A DNA stretch of 64,000 bases from Candidatus Krumholzibacteriota bacterium (lineage in GTDB: Bacteria; Krumholzibacteriota; Krumholzibacteriia; Krumholzibacteriales; WJIX01): assembly GCA_034520215.1 (NCBI GenBank), contig JAXHNR010000002.1, positions 266,060-330,059 of the forward strand, read 5' to 3'. How positions within the stretch are numbered: position 1 is the stretch's first letter; each line of letters begins with the position of its first letter. The notes under the pieces were generated by a model. It had not been told where the DNA came from, searched no databases, and was given only the letters and a program-made list of their open reading frames with translations. Positions 36,953 through 45,770 of this stretch are shown one piece after another. The position numbers and the translations under genes were made by a program.

Positions 36953-37309
36953 GTGAAAAAAGATTTTGATATCGAAGAAGAACTGAAAAACTACCGAATC
37001 GATCTTGGCCGAAATGTAAAGCGATCGGTGATGAAACGCTACGCGCAAAAGTACGGCCGCAGGTCATCGCCGTCCTGGCTGACGGCATTCCGGCCAAGGC
37101 CGATTCCGGTCTATCTGGGAGCTCTGCTCATCGCGGCGGCGATCGTTGCCTCGTTCTTCGCCGGGCGGGCGTCGTTGCCGCGGCGATCATCTATGACAGA
37201 ACCGGTTCTCCTTGAAGAGCAGAGAACGAATTTATCACGAGAGCCCTCAAGTGATACGCCTGCCGAGAGGGCTCTGCAATGGGAACCGGCTTCCAGAGAT
37301 TTCTTCTGA
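36953..37309 (+). CDS. Single-pass membrane protein, possible anti-sigma factor
   Basis: A 118-residue protein with a charged cytoplasmic N-terminal half (residues 1-45), one membrane helix (about 53-70) and an acidic, Ser/Pro-rich outer tail. It has no zinc-binding HxxxCxxC motif, so it is not a typical ZAS anti-sigma. Position directly after the ECF sigma gene and the topology make an anti-sigma role plausible. The start is GTG 36953 with AAAGGAG seven bases upstream. No family is recognised; the assignment is by context only. Confidence 0.55.
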   Translation: MKKDFDIEEELKNYRIDLGRNVKRSVMKRYAQKYGRRSSPSWLTAFRPRPIPVYLGALLIAAAIVASFFAGRASLPRRSSMTEPVLLEEQRTNLSREPSSDTPAERALQWEPASRDFF

Positions 37310-37515
37310 GCGGCTCGCGGATAACCTGCCGAACGGTATAATGCAGTGATTATGCGCCATAATTAATCGGTTGCGTAATTACGGACTCATTTGATAATAT
37401 TTAATTACGGCAATCTGAAGACAAATAATTTGGAATTATTCGAGGTATACAGCGGTTATTTGATTATGCGGGGCTGTATGCTATGTAGCAGCCGGCCATA
37501 TATAGAGGAGGAGCG

Positions 37516-38070
37516 ATGAAAGTACTTAGGCAGATCGGCTCGTTGATATTCGTAGTTGGTTTGTTCGTTGTTATATTTGTCGGCGTACCCTGGTATGTGC
37601 TTATCGCGGAAGATCCAGCTGTGCCGCTGTGGCTGCAAATTGCGATTTTCGGTCTTCTGGGAGGCATTCTTGTTGTTCTTGTGACATTGGCTTTCGAAAA
37701 GAGGACACGGAGGGCATTCGCGGAAGAACCGGTATCTCCTGAGCCCGACCGCGAGGTACTGCTGATAAACACTGATACACCCCCCGGCCGTGAGATCACA
37801 GAGGTTTTGGGTATTGTCCAGGGCCACACGGTATTTGCTATCTGGCTGGGCAGAGATTTGTCCGCCTTGGTCAGACTCATTCTTGGTGGAGAATTGACCG
37901 AATACACAGAGATGATGGGGAAGGCGCGAAAATCCGCTACCAGCCGGATGAAGGTGAAGGCTGCCGGAATGGGGGCGGATGCCGTAATCAACGTTCGCTA
38001 TATGACCACGAGTGTTGTAGGAAGCGCTGCCGAGCTCTTGGTGTACGGAACAGCTGTCAAGCTCAGTTAA
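37516..38070 (+). CDS. YbjQ/UPF0145-like protein with N-terminal membrane helices
   Basis: A 184-residue protein. Two membrane helices at residues 5-28 and 40-61 are followed by a cytoplasmic YbjQ-type domain. The domain is seen from VLLINTDTPPGREITEVLGIVQG through AAGMGADAVINVRY to VYGTAVKLS (segments cited separately). YbjQ domains form pentamers and have been called heavy-metal-binding, but their role is not proven. Fusion to membrane helices is a known variant. The ATG has GGAGGAG just upstream. It is a lone gene. Confidence 0.82.
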   Translation: MKVLRQIGSLIFVVGLFVVIFVGVPWYVLIAEDPAVPLWLQIAIFGLLGGILVVLVTLAFEKRTRRAFAEEPVSPEPDREVLLINTDTPPGREITEVLGIVQGHTVFAIWLGRDLSALVRLILGGELTEYTEMMGKARKSATSRMKVKAAGMGADAVINVRYMTTSVVGSAAELLVYGTAVKLS

Positions 38071-38195
38071 CTCCCGGGAGACCTTAAAGCCGCTTGCAGC
38101 AGGTCCTGGATGTTACAGCAGCTGCGGGGCATAAGCCGCGTCAGACAGGTGACAGAAAATGAAGCTGAAGGTTAGACTTACGCTCGAGGTTACCC

Positions 38196-38516
38196 GTGAA
38201 AATAACTAAATGGGTTTTAATTTCCGGCGGAGTTATTGTCTTTGGAGCTGCCGTTGCCGTGTTTATCGGGCGGAAGCTCGAATCCTCAAAGGTGAAACAG
38301 ATAGAAGCAGACCTTCTTAAGAGCGCGCCTGAGTCAACCGGCAGGGCAGTCGATTTAGATTCCTTTGCCAAGCTTCCGCCTCCCGTGGAGCGTTATTTCA
38401 AATACGTATTGACCGCCGGGCAGAAGTTCATTCGCAAGGCGGCCTGCCGCCAATACGGAACATTACGAACGAGTATCAAGACAGAAAGCTGGTCTTCATA
38501 TGGAGCTGATTCTTAA
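38196..38516 (+). pseudogene. Truncated DUF6544-like gene
   Basis: A 106-codon frame with an N-terminal membrane helix and a segment LPPPVERYFKYVL...GTLRT that resembles the start of DUF6544 proteins. Full-length members are roughly 250-300 residues. After WSSYGADS the frame stops, and no continuing homology is seen before the next gene at 38590, so the 3' two-thirds is missing. It may be a remnant left by deletion. The family call is tentative. Confidence 0.5.
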
Positions 38517-38589
38517 CTGACTGACACTATGGGAGCCGGATGAAACCTTTACCCCTTACCCTAATTCTAAGCTTGAGCGGGCCCGGGAA

Positions 38590-40452
38590 TCAGCCTTTCA
38601 TGACCTCTTCGAGCCATATATCCAGTGATATAAAAACGAATATGTCTGCCCAGGTGATGCTGGGGTCGCCTTGAAGAAACTCCTCCCAGAGGCCTCTAAG
38701 CTTCCGGTCATTGAAGATACCCTTTTTCCTGATCCGTTCAGGCTCAAAGGCTGTTTCAGCCTCCTGCGGCGGGTCGGATCGCAGCCAGTCGCTGAACGGC
38801 ACAATGAAAGCCGATTTGTCCCTTTCGAAATCGTGATATCTTTCAGCCAGCTTATGTTCCAGATGCCGGTATCGACCACCGGTCCTCTTCAGCCTGTGCG
38901 GAATACTGAATCCGAATTCAACCATTCTTCTGTCCATAAAGGGCATCAAAAGTTCTACTTTGTTTATACGCGCGATCCCGTTGCATTTACCAAGCACCTT
39001 GTTCCCTTCAAAATTCTTCAGGCGGGAGTAGAGGAGGGTGTCGGTCAGATTATCCGCGTTAGACTCGGCGTAATCGCGCAGGTATTTATCCCTGACCGGG
39101 GGGAATTTTTCCTCGCTGGACAAGAAGAGGCGGTGAACCCGGGGTTCCTGCAACCTGGATCCCAGCCAGCTCCAAATTCCCCTTCGCAGGTCAGAGTATC
39201 CGCTAAGCAGCCCGGCTTGAGGAATAACGCCGCTGAGCAGACTGCCCACCTTTCCCTGAAGCTTGAGAAGATTTTCATGAAAAGGTTTTCGAGGGTCTAA
39301 AGATCCGAAAAGATTGTGAAGCTTTTCGAAATATCTGTACGCCGGCGGAATGCCGAATACCAGTTCTCCTCCGAAACCGGCCAGAACTCCCCGCACTCCG
39401 TCCCTCCCGGCCGCGAGGGTACCAAGGTAGATATGCCAGGCGCCTGCCGCCGGAGTAGGATATGATTTGATCAGGTCTGTCAGGTGACTGTGAAAAGTTG
39501 ATTCGTCCAGGTATATATCAGTATGGCGGGTTCCGAAATACCGGGAGGCTTTCTCGACATACTCGTTGTCCGTAGCCCCCGTTTTGACTGATATCGAATA
39601 TGTCAGCAGCGGTTTGTCGGTGACCTTCTTAAGGGCGCTCAACAGCAGCATGGAATCGACGCCGCCGCTGAGCAGAAGACCGATTCGATCAAAGTTCCGC
39701 GTGTATTCTTCCAGCAGGCTGGCAAGGAGCTTATCGGCTCTGTCTACCGCCTCTCTTTCACTCATCGGCTTTTTACTGATCGGAATGTGGTAGTATCGTT
39801 TCTTTCTCCACTCTGCCTTTTTTATGATAAGCGCTTCTCCGGCCCCCAGAGCCCTTATCGCCTCAAAAGGCGTGTCTTCATCGGTAAAGGCCTTGTCGCA
39901 GATAAAATAGTTTATCGCCCGGCGGTCGTAGGAGGTCGGCACAATTCCAGAATAGACCAGGGGCTTTATGCTCGAGGCCACCGCCCGAATCCGCCCGTCT
40001 GAAAGGGCGTAGAAGAGCGGAAGGAATCCGGCCTGATCCCTGAATGCCAGGAGCTGTTCTTGTTTGCCGTCCCAAATTATTATGCTGAAGTGTCCCTGAA
40101 GCCGGTCGATGAAATCAAAACCATAACGAAGATAAAGCCGGGCTGCCAGTTCCGCGAAGCCGGGGTTCGGATTCCCGCCCTCTTTTAAGGACTCGGAGGC
40201 GAGCTTCGTGTGATTTGTGATCCTGCCGGTAAAGGCTACGGCCAGCTCCGTGCTGGAATAGCGGAAGAAGCCGTTATTGTTTTCACTTTTCGTAGAGGCT
40301 ATGCCAAACCGGCGGGAAGGGTCTATGAAACGGAGTTCTTCCCCCGTCGCGGACACCGGGGAACCCCCGGCCATAGCTTTAATAATCTTCTTTATATCTC
40401 CGGAAGAATCAAGGGAAACAGCGCATATCGTGGGTTGGTCATTATTCGTCAT
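38590..40452 (-). CDS. Asparagine synthetase-like protein lacking the N-terminal Cys nucleophile
   Basis: A 620-residue protein with the two-domain plan of AsnB. An N-terminal Ntn-type glutaminase-like domain (about 1-215) is followed by an ATP-PPi synthetase domain with the PP-loop SGGVDS at 262-267. The N-terminus is MTNNDQPTICAVS: no Cys follows the start Met, and Cys10 cannot act as the terminal nucleophile. Glutamine hydrolysis is therefore unlikely, and the enzyme should use ammonia or another amine, or form an amide on a peptide or small molecule, as lasso-cyclase and beta-lactam-synthetase relatives do. It is monocistronic, behind a promoter at 40866-40894 and a ~400-nt leader. AGGA precedes the ATG. 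Confidence 0.85.
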   Translation of the reverse strand: MTNNDQPTICAVSLDSSGDIKKIIKAMAGGSPVSATGEELRFIDPSRRFGIASTKSENNNGFFRYSSTELAVAFTGRITNHTKLASESLKEGGNPNPGFAELAARLYLRYGFDFIDRLQGHFSIIIWDGKQEQLLAFRDQAGFLPLFYALSDGRIRAVASSIKPLVYSGIVPTSYDRRAINYFICDKAFTDEDTPFEAIRALGAGEALIIKKAEWRKKRYYHIPISKKPMSEREAVDRADKLLASLLEEYTRNFDRIGLLLSGGVDSMLLLSALKKVTDKPLLTYSISVKTGATDNEYVEKASRYFGTRHTDIYLDESTFHSHLTDLIKSYPTPAAGAWHIYLGTLAAGRDGVRGVLAGFGGELVFGIPPAYRYFEKLHNLFGSLDPRKPFHENLLKLQGKVGSLLSGVIPQAGLLSGYSDLRRGIWSWLGSRLQEPRVHRLFLSSEEKFPPVRDKYLRDYAESNADNLTDTLLYSRLKNFEGNKVLGKCNGIARINKVELLMPFMDRRMVEFGFSIPHRLKRTGGRYRHLEHKLAERYHDFERDKSAFIVPFSDWLRSDPPQEAETAFEPERIRKKGIFNDRKLRGLWEEFLQGDPSITWADIFVFISLDIWLEEVMKG

Positions 40453-40860
40453 AGGTTTTCCTGTTCATAATTATGCCCGAAGGAGCAGTCTTACGATCAT
40501 CTTTTCAGCCGTTCCGTCAGCCTGCTCTTTGTGGCCGGATAGAGGATTATGTAATAATCATTTGTAAAATTCGTAAGTAAGAGTTAACAGTTTCACGAAA
40601 CTTCTTAAAGTCTCGTTACCTAATGAACAGTTATAGATTTTCTTAAAGTTTTGCTACTTCCTCGCGGTAGTCTTAGTTTGTGGTGATCTAAGATTTGGCG
40701 AATCCGGAGGGCTCACGGTATTTCGCAAGGGGCAGGCATTATTTCTTTCACCGCCCCCGGACAGCACTTCCTGTTTCCTTTCCTCGGTTATGTTCAGTTC
40801 CGCGAAGTTGAAGTACTATAGCTCCTTTACAATTTCTTCCCTCACCACTCCTGCCAGTCC
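40453..40860 (-). other. Long leader of the asparagine-synthetase-like gene, with an interrupted small frame
   Basis: About 400 nt lie between the predicted transcription start (~40859) and the gene. A frame runs from GTG 40845 to TAG 40654 (63 codons) but contains a TAG at 40818-40816, after nine codons. Its translation includes 'EERKQEVLSGGG' and then a Pro/Ser/Asn-rich tail, so it superficially looks like a leader peptide with a GG site. The internal stop, the weak ribosome site and the lack of homologues make this speculative. No known riboswitch is recognised. Confidence 0.3.
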
Positions 40861-40865
40861 CTTTT

Positions 40866-40894
40866 ATTATAAGAGATTGGATTTTTCCCGTCAA
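40866..40894 (-). promoter_or_regulatory. Consensus-like promoter of the asparagine-synthetase-like gene
   Basis: On the minus strand TTGACG (40894-40889) is followed after exactly 17 bp by TATAAT (40871-40866). This is 11 of 12 consensus bases at optimal spacing. Confidence 0.7.
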
Positions 40895-41039
40895 CTTGAG
40901 AAGCGCTGACAAAAGTCTTTTAAGCCTCATTTATACTTTGCTTCATCGCAATCATCCTGATTTCAGTCGTGGAAAGATTTCCTTGAAGCAAGCTCTTAAA
41001 GCAAAATTAATTTCGGCGCGGGGATAAGGTTGAATCAGA

Positions 41040-44000
41040 CTACACCTTTCCCTTATCATCCAGCACCTCTCTGACCTTGCCGGCAAGCTGGTCCGGGGTG
41101 AACGGCTTCCGCAGGAAGACGATATTCGATTTGGGGACACCCCGGGGAGCTATAGCGTCGTCCGTGTATCCCGACATGAAAAGAACCTTTATATCCGGGT
41201 TGAGAGAAAGGATTTTACCGGCAAGCTCCTTTCCGTCCATCTCCGGCATTACTACATCGGTTAATACCAGCTGAAGGGAATCTCTGTTTTCCCGGAATAT
41301 TTTCAGGGCTTTTTCAGGGCTGAGCGCCTTAAGGATCTTATAACCCCTGCTTTCCAGCATTTGGCAAATCGTTGACAGTACTCTCCTGTCATCCTCGACA
41401 ACCAATATTGCTTCAGTGCCTGAATAATCCCCGCTCTTCTGCTTCTCATCCCGCTTCGGTTTAACCGGTTCGTTCACAACGGGCAGATAAATATTAAAAG
41501 TGGTCCCTGATCCCTGTTCGCTATCTACAGAGATGGCCCCTCCGCTCTGATTTACAATTCCATGAACCGTTGACAGTCCAAGCCCCGTCCCCTTGGCCAT
41601 CCCCCTGGTTGTAAAGAACGGTTCAAAAATCTGTTCTCTGGTCTGCTCATCCATACCAAAACCCGTATCGCTGATCGAGACCTCAACATACCGGCCGGGT
41701 TCGATTGAAGTGTGATCCGGGAGAGATTCTTCATTCAATTCTACTTTTCCGGTCGTGACCGTTAAACGCCCCCCCTCAGGCATCGCTTCACGGGCATTTA
41801 CCACGATATTTACGATGACCTGCTCCATCTGTCCGGGATCCGCCTTTACATTTGGAAGATTATCGTCCAGTTCGGTTATCAGTTCAATATCTTCACCTAT
41901 TAACCGGGTGAGCATATTCTTCAGATTCGCAATGACATTATTCAGATTGATCACTTCAGGTTCGAGGATCTGACGCCGGCTGAAAGCGAGCAGTTGACTG
42001 GTCAATTCCGCGGCGCGTTTTCCCGCCTCGCTGATCTCTCTGGCCCCCTGCCTGGACGTTTCTGAGAGTTTGTCATTATTTAGCAGCAGATCGGCATGGC
42101 CGTTTATTACTGTCAATAGATTATTAAAATCGTGAGCCACACCCCCCGCAAGCTGTCCAATCGATTCCATCTTCCTGGCCCGGTTAAGCTCTTCGAGCAT
42201 TTTTTCCTGTTCTTTTTCCCTGTTTATCTTCTCTGTTATATCCTGACCGAACTCAACCAGCGCGGTTACCTCTTTATTTTCATCTAAGACGGGATAGCCC
42301 CGAACGAAGAAGTGCCTGCCGTCCGGAGTATTCTGAACGGCCTTATGGGGAGTTTTAGTATCGCGGGCTTTTAACACGGGACAATCATTACAGGGCTGAT
42401 TTCTATTGTGCCATATCTCATAGCAATGCCTTCCCTCAAGCGCTTCCGGGGTTTCTCCAACTGATTCAGCAGAAACACGGTTTGCCCATATCACTCTTAG
42501 ATTTGTATCGTAATAAACCACCATCTCAGCGGACGCGTTCAAAATAACTTTCTTCTGGAGTTCGCTCTCCTTAAGCTTTTCCTCCGCGTTCTTGCGGCTT
42601 GATATATCGGATATAAACCCTTCGATGATTTCCGGTTTACCCTCATCGCTCCGGATAAGTTTCCCCTTTTCCCATACCCACTTTACCTTCCGTTCTCTTG
42701 TGATAATTCTGTACTGCAGTTCAAAATGCTTCCCTTTTTCCAGAGCTTCATCGACAGCTTCCCGGACCATCATCCTGTCCTCGGGATGGATAATCTCCTC
42801 GTACGAGATAAGGCTGTTTTTAAGGATCTCTTCCGGTTCATATCCGGTCAGTTCGAGGCATCCGTCACTTACGAATTCCATTGTCCATCCGGGGGTGTTT
42901 CTGCAGCGGTACGCCATCCCCTGAAGATTGCCTATCAATGTAGAGAGCTTTCTTTCACTCTCCCGAAGCGCCGATTCTGTTTTCTTCCGGGAAGTTATAT
43001 TGTTAATTATACAGATCGTGTTCTTATAGGAATCCCCTTCGGGATTTATCCCTGAAGAATTTACAATTACATCTATTACGCCTCCGTCTTTACGGACTAT
43101 TCTGTATTCTTCGTCGTATGAATATCCCGTTTTCTGGATTTCAGCTAAAGAATCTTTCGCTCTTTCCACATCATCGGGATGAATTATTTCTAACATCGGA
43201 TTTCCGATTATCTCATCTTTCCGGTACCCGAGGAGGTTTTCAATCTGATCGTTGCAGTTCACTATAATACCGCTGCTGTCCAAGGATATTATTAAATTAG
43301 CGGCGGTCGAGAATATTTTCCGGTAACTTTCCCTGCTGTCGACCAGGTCCTGCTCTGTCCTCTTAAGATCTGTGACATCCTGAACTGTACCGAAGAGCCC
43401 GGAAACATTCCCATCTTCATCTCTTTTTGCCATTCCGATCATATTTATCCATCTTATCTCTCCGCCGGGCCTGATGGCTCTTGCTACCAGATTAAATGGA
43501 GTTCCCTCATCTGCGGCCGCCGTTAAAGCTTTTTTAAGAGCAGGCCAGTCTTCAGAATGGATATACTTTTCATGCTCGGCAAAGGTTGGTTCTCCTTTAT
43601 CCGGATTTAACCCTAAGATCCTGAATATCTCCCCGGACCAGTTCATGGCGTCAAAACCGGGGTTGAGTTCCCAGTGCCCAATACGGGCAACTTTCTGGGC
43701 TTCTTCATGAAGACGCTCTCTTCTGGTAAGCTCCTCTTCTATCTGCTTTCTCCTTACAGCTACCCCCAGGCTGTTGCCAATATTCTCAAAGAATTCGACC
43801 AACTCGGCGGTGAACCTGTTTTTCCGCCGGTCGTTCAGCTGGAGCAGTCCTATCGTCTCTTTTCCGACCCGGATCGGGATAAGAGCGACAGATTCATACC
43901 CCTCCCTTGCGCAGCGGTTTCTTGTCCTGCCCTGTCTGTCCTCCCCGGTTGTTCCGGAAAGAAGTTCGGTCGTGCTGTTCGTCCAGAAACTCCCTCGATC

Positions 44001-45626
44001 AGTGAAAAATTCCTGCGACGGGTCAGTCCGTCCGCGGATAACAGTGCCGCACATGCACTCGAGAATGGCATTTCCCTCGGAATCCCTTTCAATTTCACCA
44101 TCCGGACCGATAGAGCAGAGACGCCTTTCTTTCTTGACGAATTCATTGGAGAAACCGTTTGTCACGTAGTAGGGATAATCCTCACCCTCTATCAAACGGA
44201 TGCCGACAGCGTCAAAATCGGTTTTTATCAGATCAAGGATATCGTTAATCAGATCCTTCCACTGATTAGCGCGGTTAAGTGTTCTTAGAATATCTGAATG
44301 AAGTTTTCGCCTCTCCTCGGAAATTATCTTCTCGGTGATATCGATCCCTTCCGCGAACAACTTAAATATATTTCCTTTCTCATCCTTTGTCGGCCTCAAT
44401 GAGAAATCGATGAATACAATTTCGCCGTTCTTTCCGATATGCTTCGCCTCGAACCTGTCGGAAATCCCTCTGCCCGCCTTTTCGATACTTTCTTTAAGTC
44501 TTTTCTGCAGCTTTTCCGAATGGTTCCACCAGGGTGTTTCCCAGAAATAGCGCCCCTCTATCTCTGAAAAGGTTTTACCGATAAAATCAAGGGCTGAATT
44601 GTTCGCGCTCAGAAGTTTGCCGTCAATATCAAGGATGCCCATGAATATCTCGGGGGCTTCATAGAGGGCCTGAATCTGATAATCCTTTTCGAGTAGCAGT
44701 CTTTCCGTTTTTTTCCGTTCTGTTACATCTATTATAGAGGTCAGAAACGCTGTGGCTTCATCATATTCAATTGGTTTGACAAAGAGACTCGCCCAGTATA
44801 TTTCGCCGTTTTCCCTCTTAAGCTGAGCTTCAAAGTTGTCAGCTTCACCTTCCCGGTCGATTGTTTCCAATAATCTCTTCCGGTCCGCCGGGTTGACATA
44901 AGTGTCAATTACATTTGTTTTCGAAAAGTTCCGGGGTGTGTAACCTGTGATTTCGGTCATACGCTCATTGATATACAGCATATTTCCCGAAGGATCAGAA
45001 ATACCTATGCCCACCGAGGCGTTTTCAAAGAACATTCTGTGTTTATTTTCTGATTCTAGAATGTCTCTATGGATATCTCTCAGACTCTTGGCTGAGAGAT
45101 ATGAGAACAGCGCGAGAATAAAAAATCCCATAACGGCAGCGATGCTCGGCAGTATCTGTGGATCGGCAAGCAGCCCGATGGAAATAATTGCTGCTGAGCA
45201 GACAGCCGCGGCGACAAAACTTGCCCGGGGGCTCAGAATAAAGCTTGCCGCGAGGATAGGTATGGCAAAAAGTAACAGACCTCTTCCGCCTACAACCTCC
45301 CGGGGTAGATCCGATACAGATGCAATTACGATTATGAGCAGCAATAAAAGTGTGCCGGCAAGATAAACTGAAAAATATCTGTTTATAAAATAAATAACCC
45401 CGGCTCCTGTCAGATAAGATGAAATGGCAAAAATGAGAAGTTTTATCTCCCGCTCTCCCCCCACTTTGCCGAGAGAAAGCGCGACAAGAAGTGTTGCCAG
45501 AACTAAAACAGCGCCTGCCGCAATGGTCAGAAGCAGAATATTAATGAGTTTTCTGCGGCGGGATTCCTCAGGGTTAAGCCCCGAAACTTCGGTACTTTTT
45601 AAAAATGTTCTAAGCACATTTTTCAT
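41040..45626 (-). CDS. Hybrid sensor histidine kinase with membrane domain, six PAS domains, GAF and receiver
   Basis: A 1528-residue inner-membrane sensor. Order: about seven membrane helices (residues ~28-190); PAS1 and PAS2 (~205-440); a GAF domain (~450-640) of the Cys-rich type, with ECMCG, GSFWTNS and RTRNRC segments; PAS3-PAS6 (~650-1140), PAS6 with a CNDCPV motif; HisKA with phospho-acceptor His in GGVAHDFNNLL; HATPase with NVKADPGQMEQV, DTGFGMD and KGTGLGLS boxes; and a C-terminal receiver with VVEDD, phospho-Asp in LTDVVMPEMDG and conserved Lys. The frame is open to TTG 45689, but a promoter lies inside that extension, so ATG 45626 is the start. No separate response regulator is adjacent. 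The signal is unknown. Confidence 0.92.
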   Translation of the reverse strand: MKNVLRTFLKSTEVSGLNPEESRRRKLINILLLTIAAGAVLVLATLLVALSLGKVGGEREIKLLIFAISSYLTGAGVIYFINRYFSVYLAGTLLLLLIIVIASVSDLPREVVGGRGLLLFAIPILAASFILSPRASFVAAAVCSAAIISIGLLADPQILPSIAAVMGFFILALFSYLSAKSLRDIHRDILESENKHRMFFENASVGIGISDPSGNMLYINERMTEITGYTPRNFSKTNVIDTYVNPADRKRLLETIDREGEADNFEAQLKRENGEIYWASLFVKPIEYDEATAFLTSIIDVTERKKTERLLLEKDYQIQALYEAPEIFMGILDIDGKLLSANNSALDFIGKTFSEIEGRYFWETPWWNHSEKLQKRLKESIEKAGRGISDRFEAKHIGKNGEIVFIDFSLRPTKDEKGNIFKLFAEGIDITEKIISEERRKLHSDILRTLNRANQWKDLINDILDLIKTDFDAVGIRLIEGEDYPYYVTNGFSNEFVKKERRLCSIGPDGEIERDSEGNAILECMCGTVIRGRTDPSQEFFTDRGSFWTNSTTELLSGTTGEDRQGRTRNRCAREGYESVALIPIRVGKETIGLLQLNDRRKNRFTAELVEFFENIGNSLGVAVRRKQIEEELTRRERLHEEAQKVARIGHWELNPGFDAMNWSGEIFRILGLNPDKGEPTFAEHEKYIHSEDWPALKKALTAAADEGTPFNLVARAIRPGGEIRWINMIGMAKRDEDGNVSGLFGTVQDVTDLKRTEQDLVDSRESYRKIFSTAANLIISLDSSGIIVNCNDQIENLLGYRKDEIIGNPMLEIIHPDDVERAKDSLAEIQKTGYSYDEEYRIVRKDGGVIDVIVNSSGINPEGDSYKNTICIINNITSRKKTESALRESERKLSTLIGNLQGMAYRCRNTPGWTMEFVSDGCLELTGYEPEEILKNSLISYEEIIHPEDRMMVREAVDEALEKGKHFELQYRIITRERKVKWVWEKGKLIRSDEGKPEIIEGFISDISSRKNAEEKLKESELQKKVILNASAEMVVYYDTNLRVIWANRVSAESVGETPEALEGRHCYEIWHNRNQPCNDCPVLKARDTKTPHKAVQNTPDGRHFFVRGYPVLDENKEVTALVEFGQDITEKINREKEQEKMLEELNRARKMESIGQLAGGVAHDFNNLLTVINGHADLLLNNDKLSETSRQGAREISEAGKRAAELTSQLLAFSRRQILEPEVINLNNVIANLKNMLTRLIGEDIELITELDDNLPNVKADPGQMEQVIVNIVVNAREAMPEGGRLTVTTGKVELNEESLPDHTSIEPGRYVEVSISDTGFGMDEQTREQIFEPFFTTRGMAKGTGLGLSTVHGIVNQSGGAISVDSEQGSGTTFNIYLPVVNEPVKPKRDEKQKSGDYSGTEAILVVEDDRRVLSTICQMLESRGYKILKALSPEKALKIFRENRDSLQLVLTDVVMPEMDGKELAGKILSLNPDIKVLFMSGYTDDAIAPRGVPKSNIVFLRKPFTPDQLAGKVREVLDDKGKV

Positions 45627-45654
45627 AGAAGGCCCTTTATAAACTGACCCGTTT

Positions 45655-45683
45655 ATTCTAGTTCGAAAATGCACTTCTGTCAA
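45655..45683 (-). promoter_or_regulatory. Promoter of the hybrid sensor kinase gene
   Basis: On the minus strand TTGACA (45683-45678), 17 bp, TAGAAT (45660-45655). Transcription would begin near 45648, about 22 nt before the ATG at 45626. Its position rules out the longer reading frame. Confidence 0.7.
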
Positions 45684-45770
45684 TGTCAATCGGCTGCATT
45701 ATCGGGGGATAATAAGAGATATCATGCGGCTCTTCCTATTTCCAGCCGCAGAATGGAAAAACCCCAACCC

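Noticed and set aside
40654-40845. Lasso-peptide precursor upstream of the AsnB-like gene
   Set aside because: Internal TAG, no acidic ring-closing residue at the right place, no B1/B2 (RRE/protease) genes nearby. Reported only as a speculative frame.
43674-44288. 204-codon frame opposite the sensor kinase
   Set aside because: Antisense to the GAF/PAS region of a certain gene; no domain or start signal.
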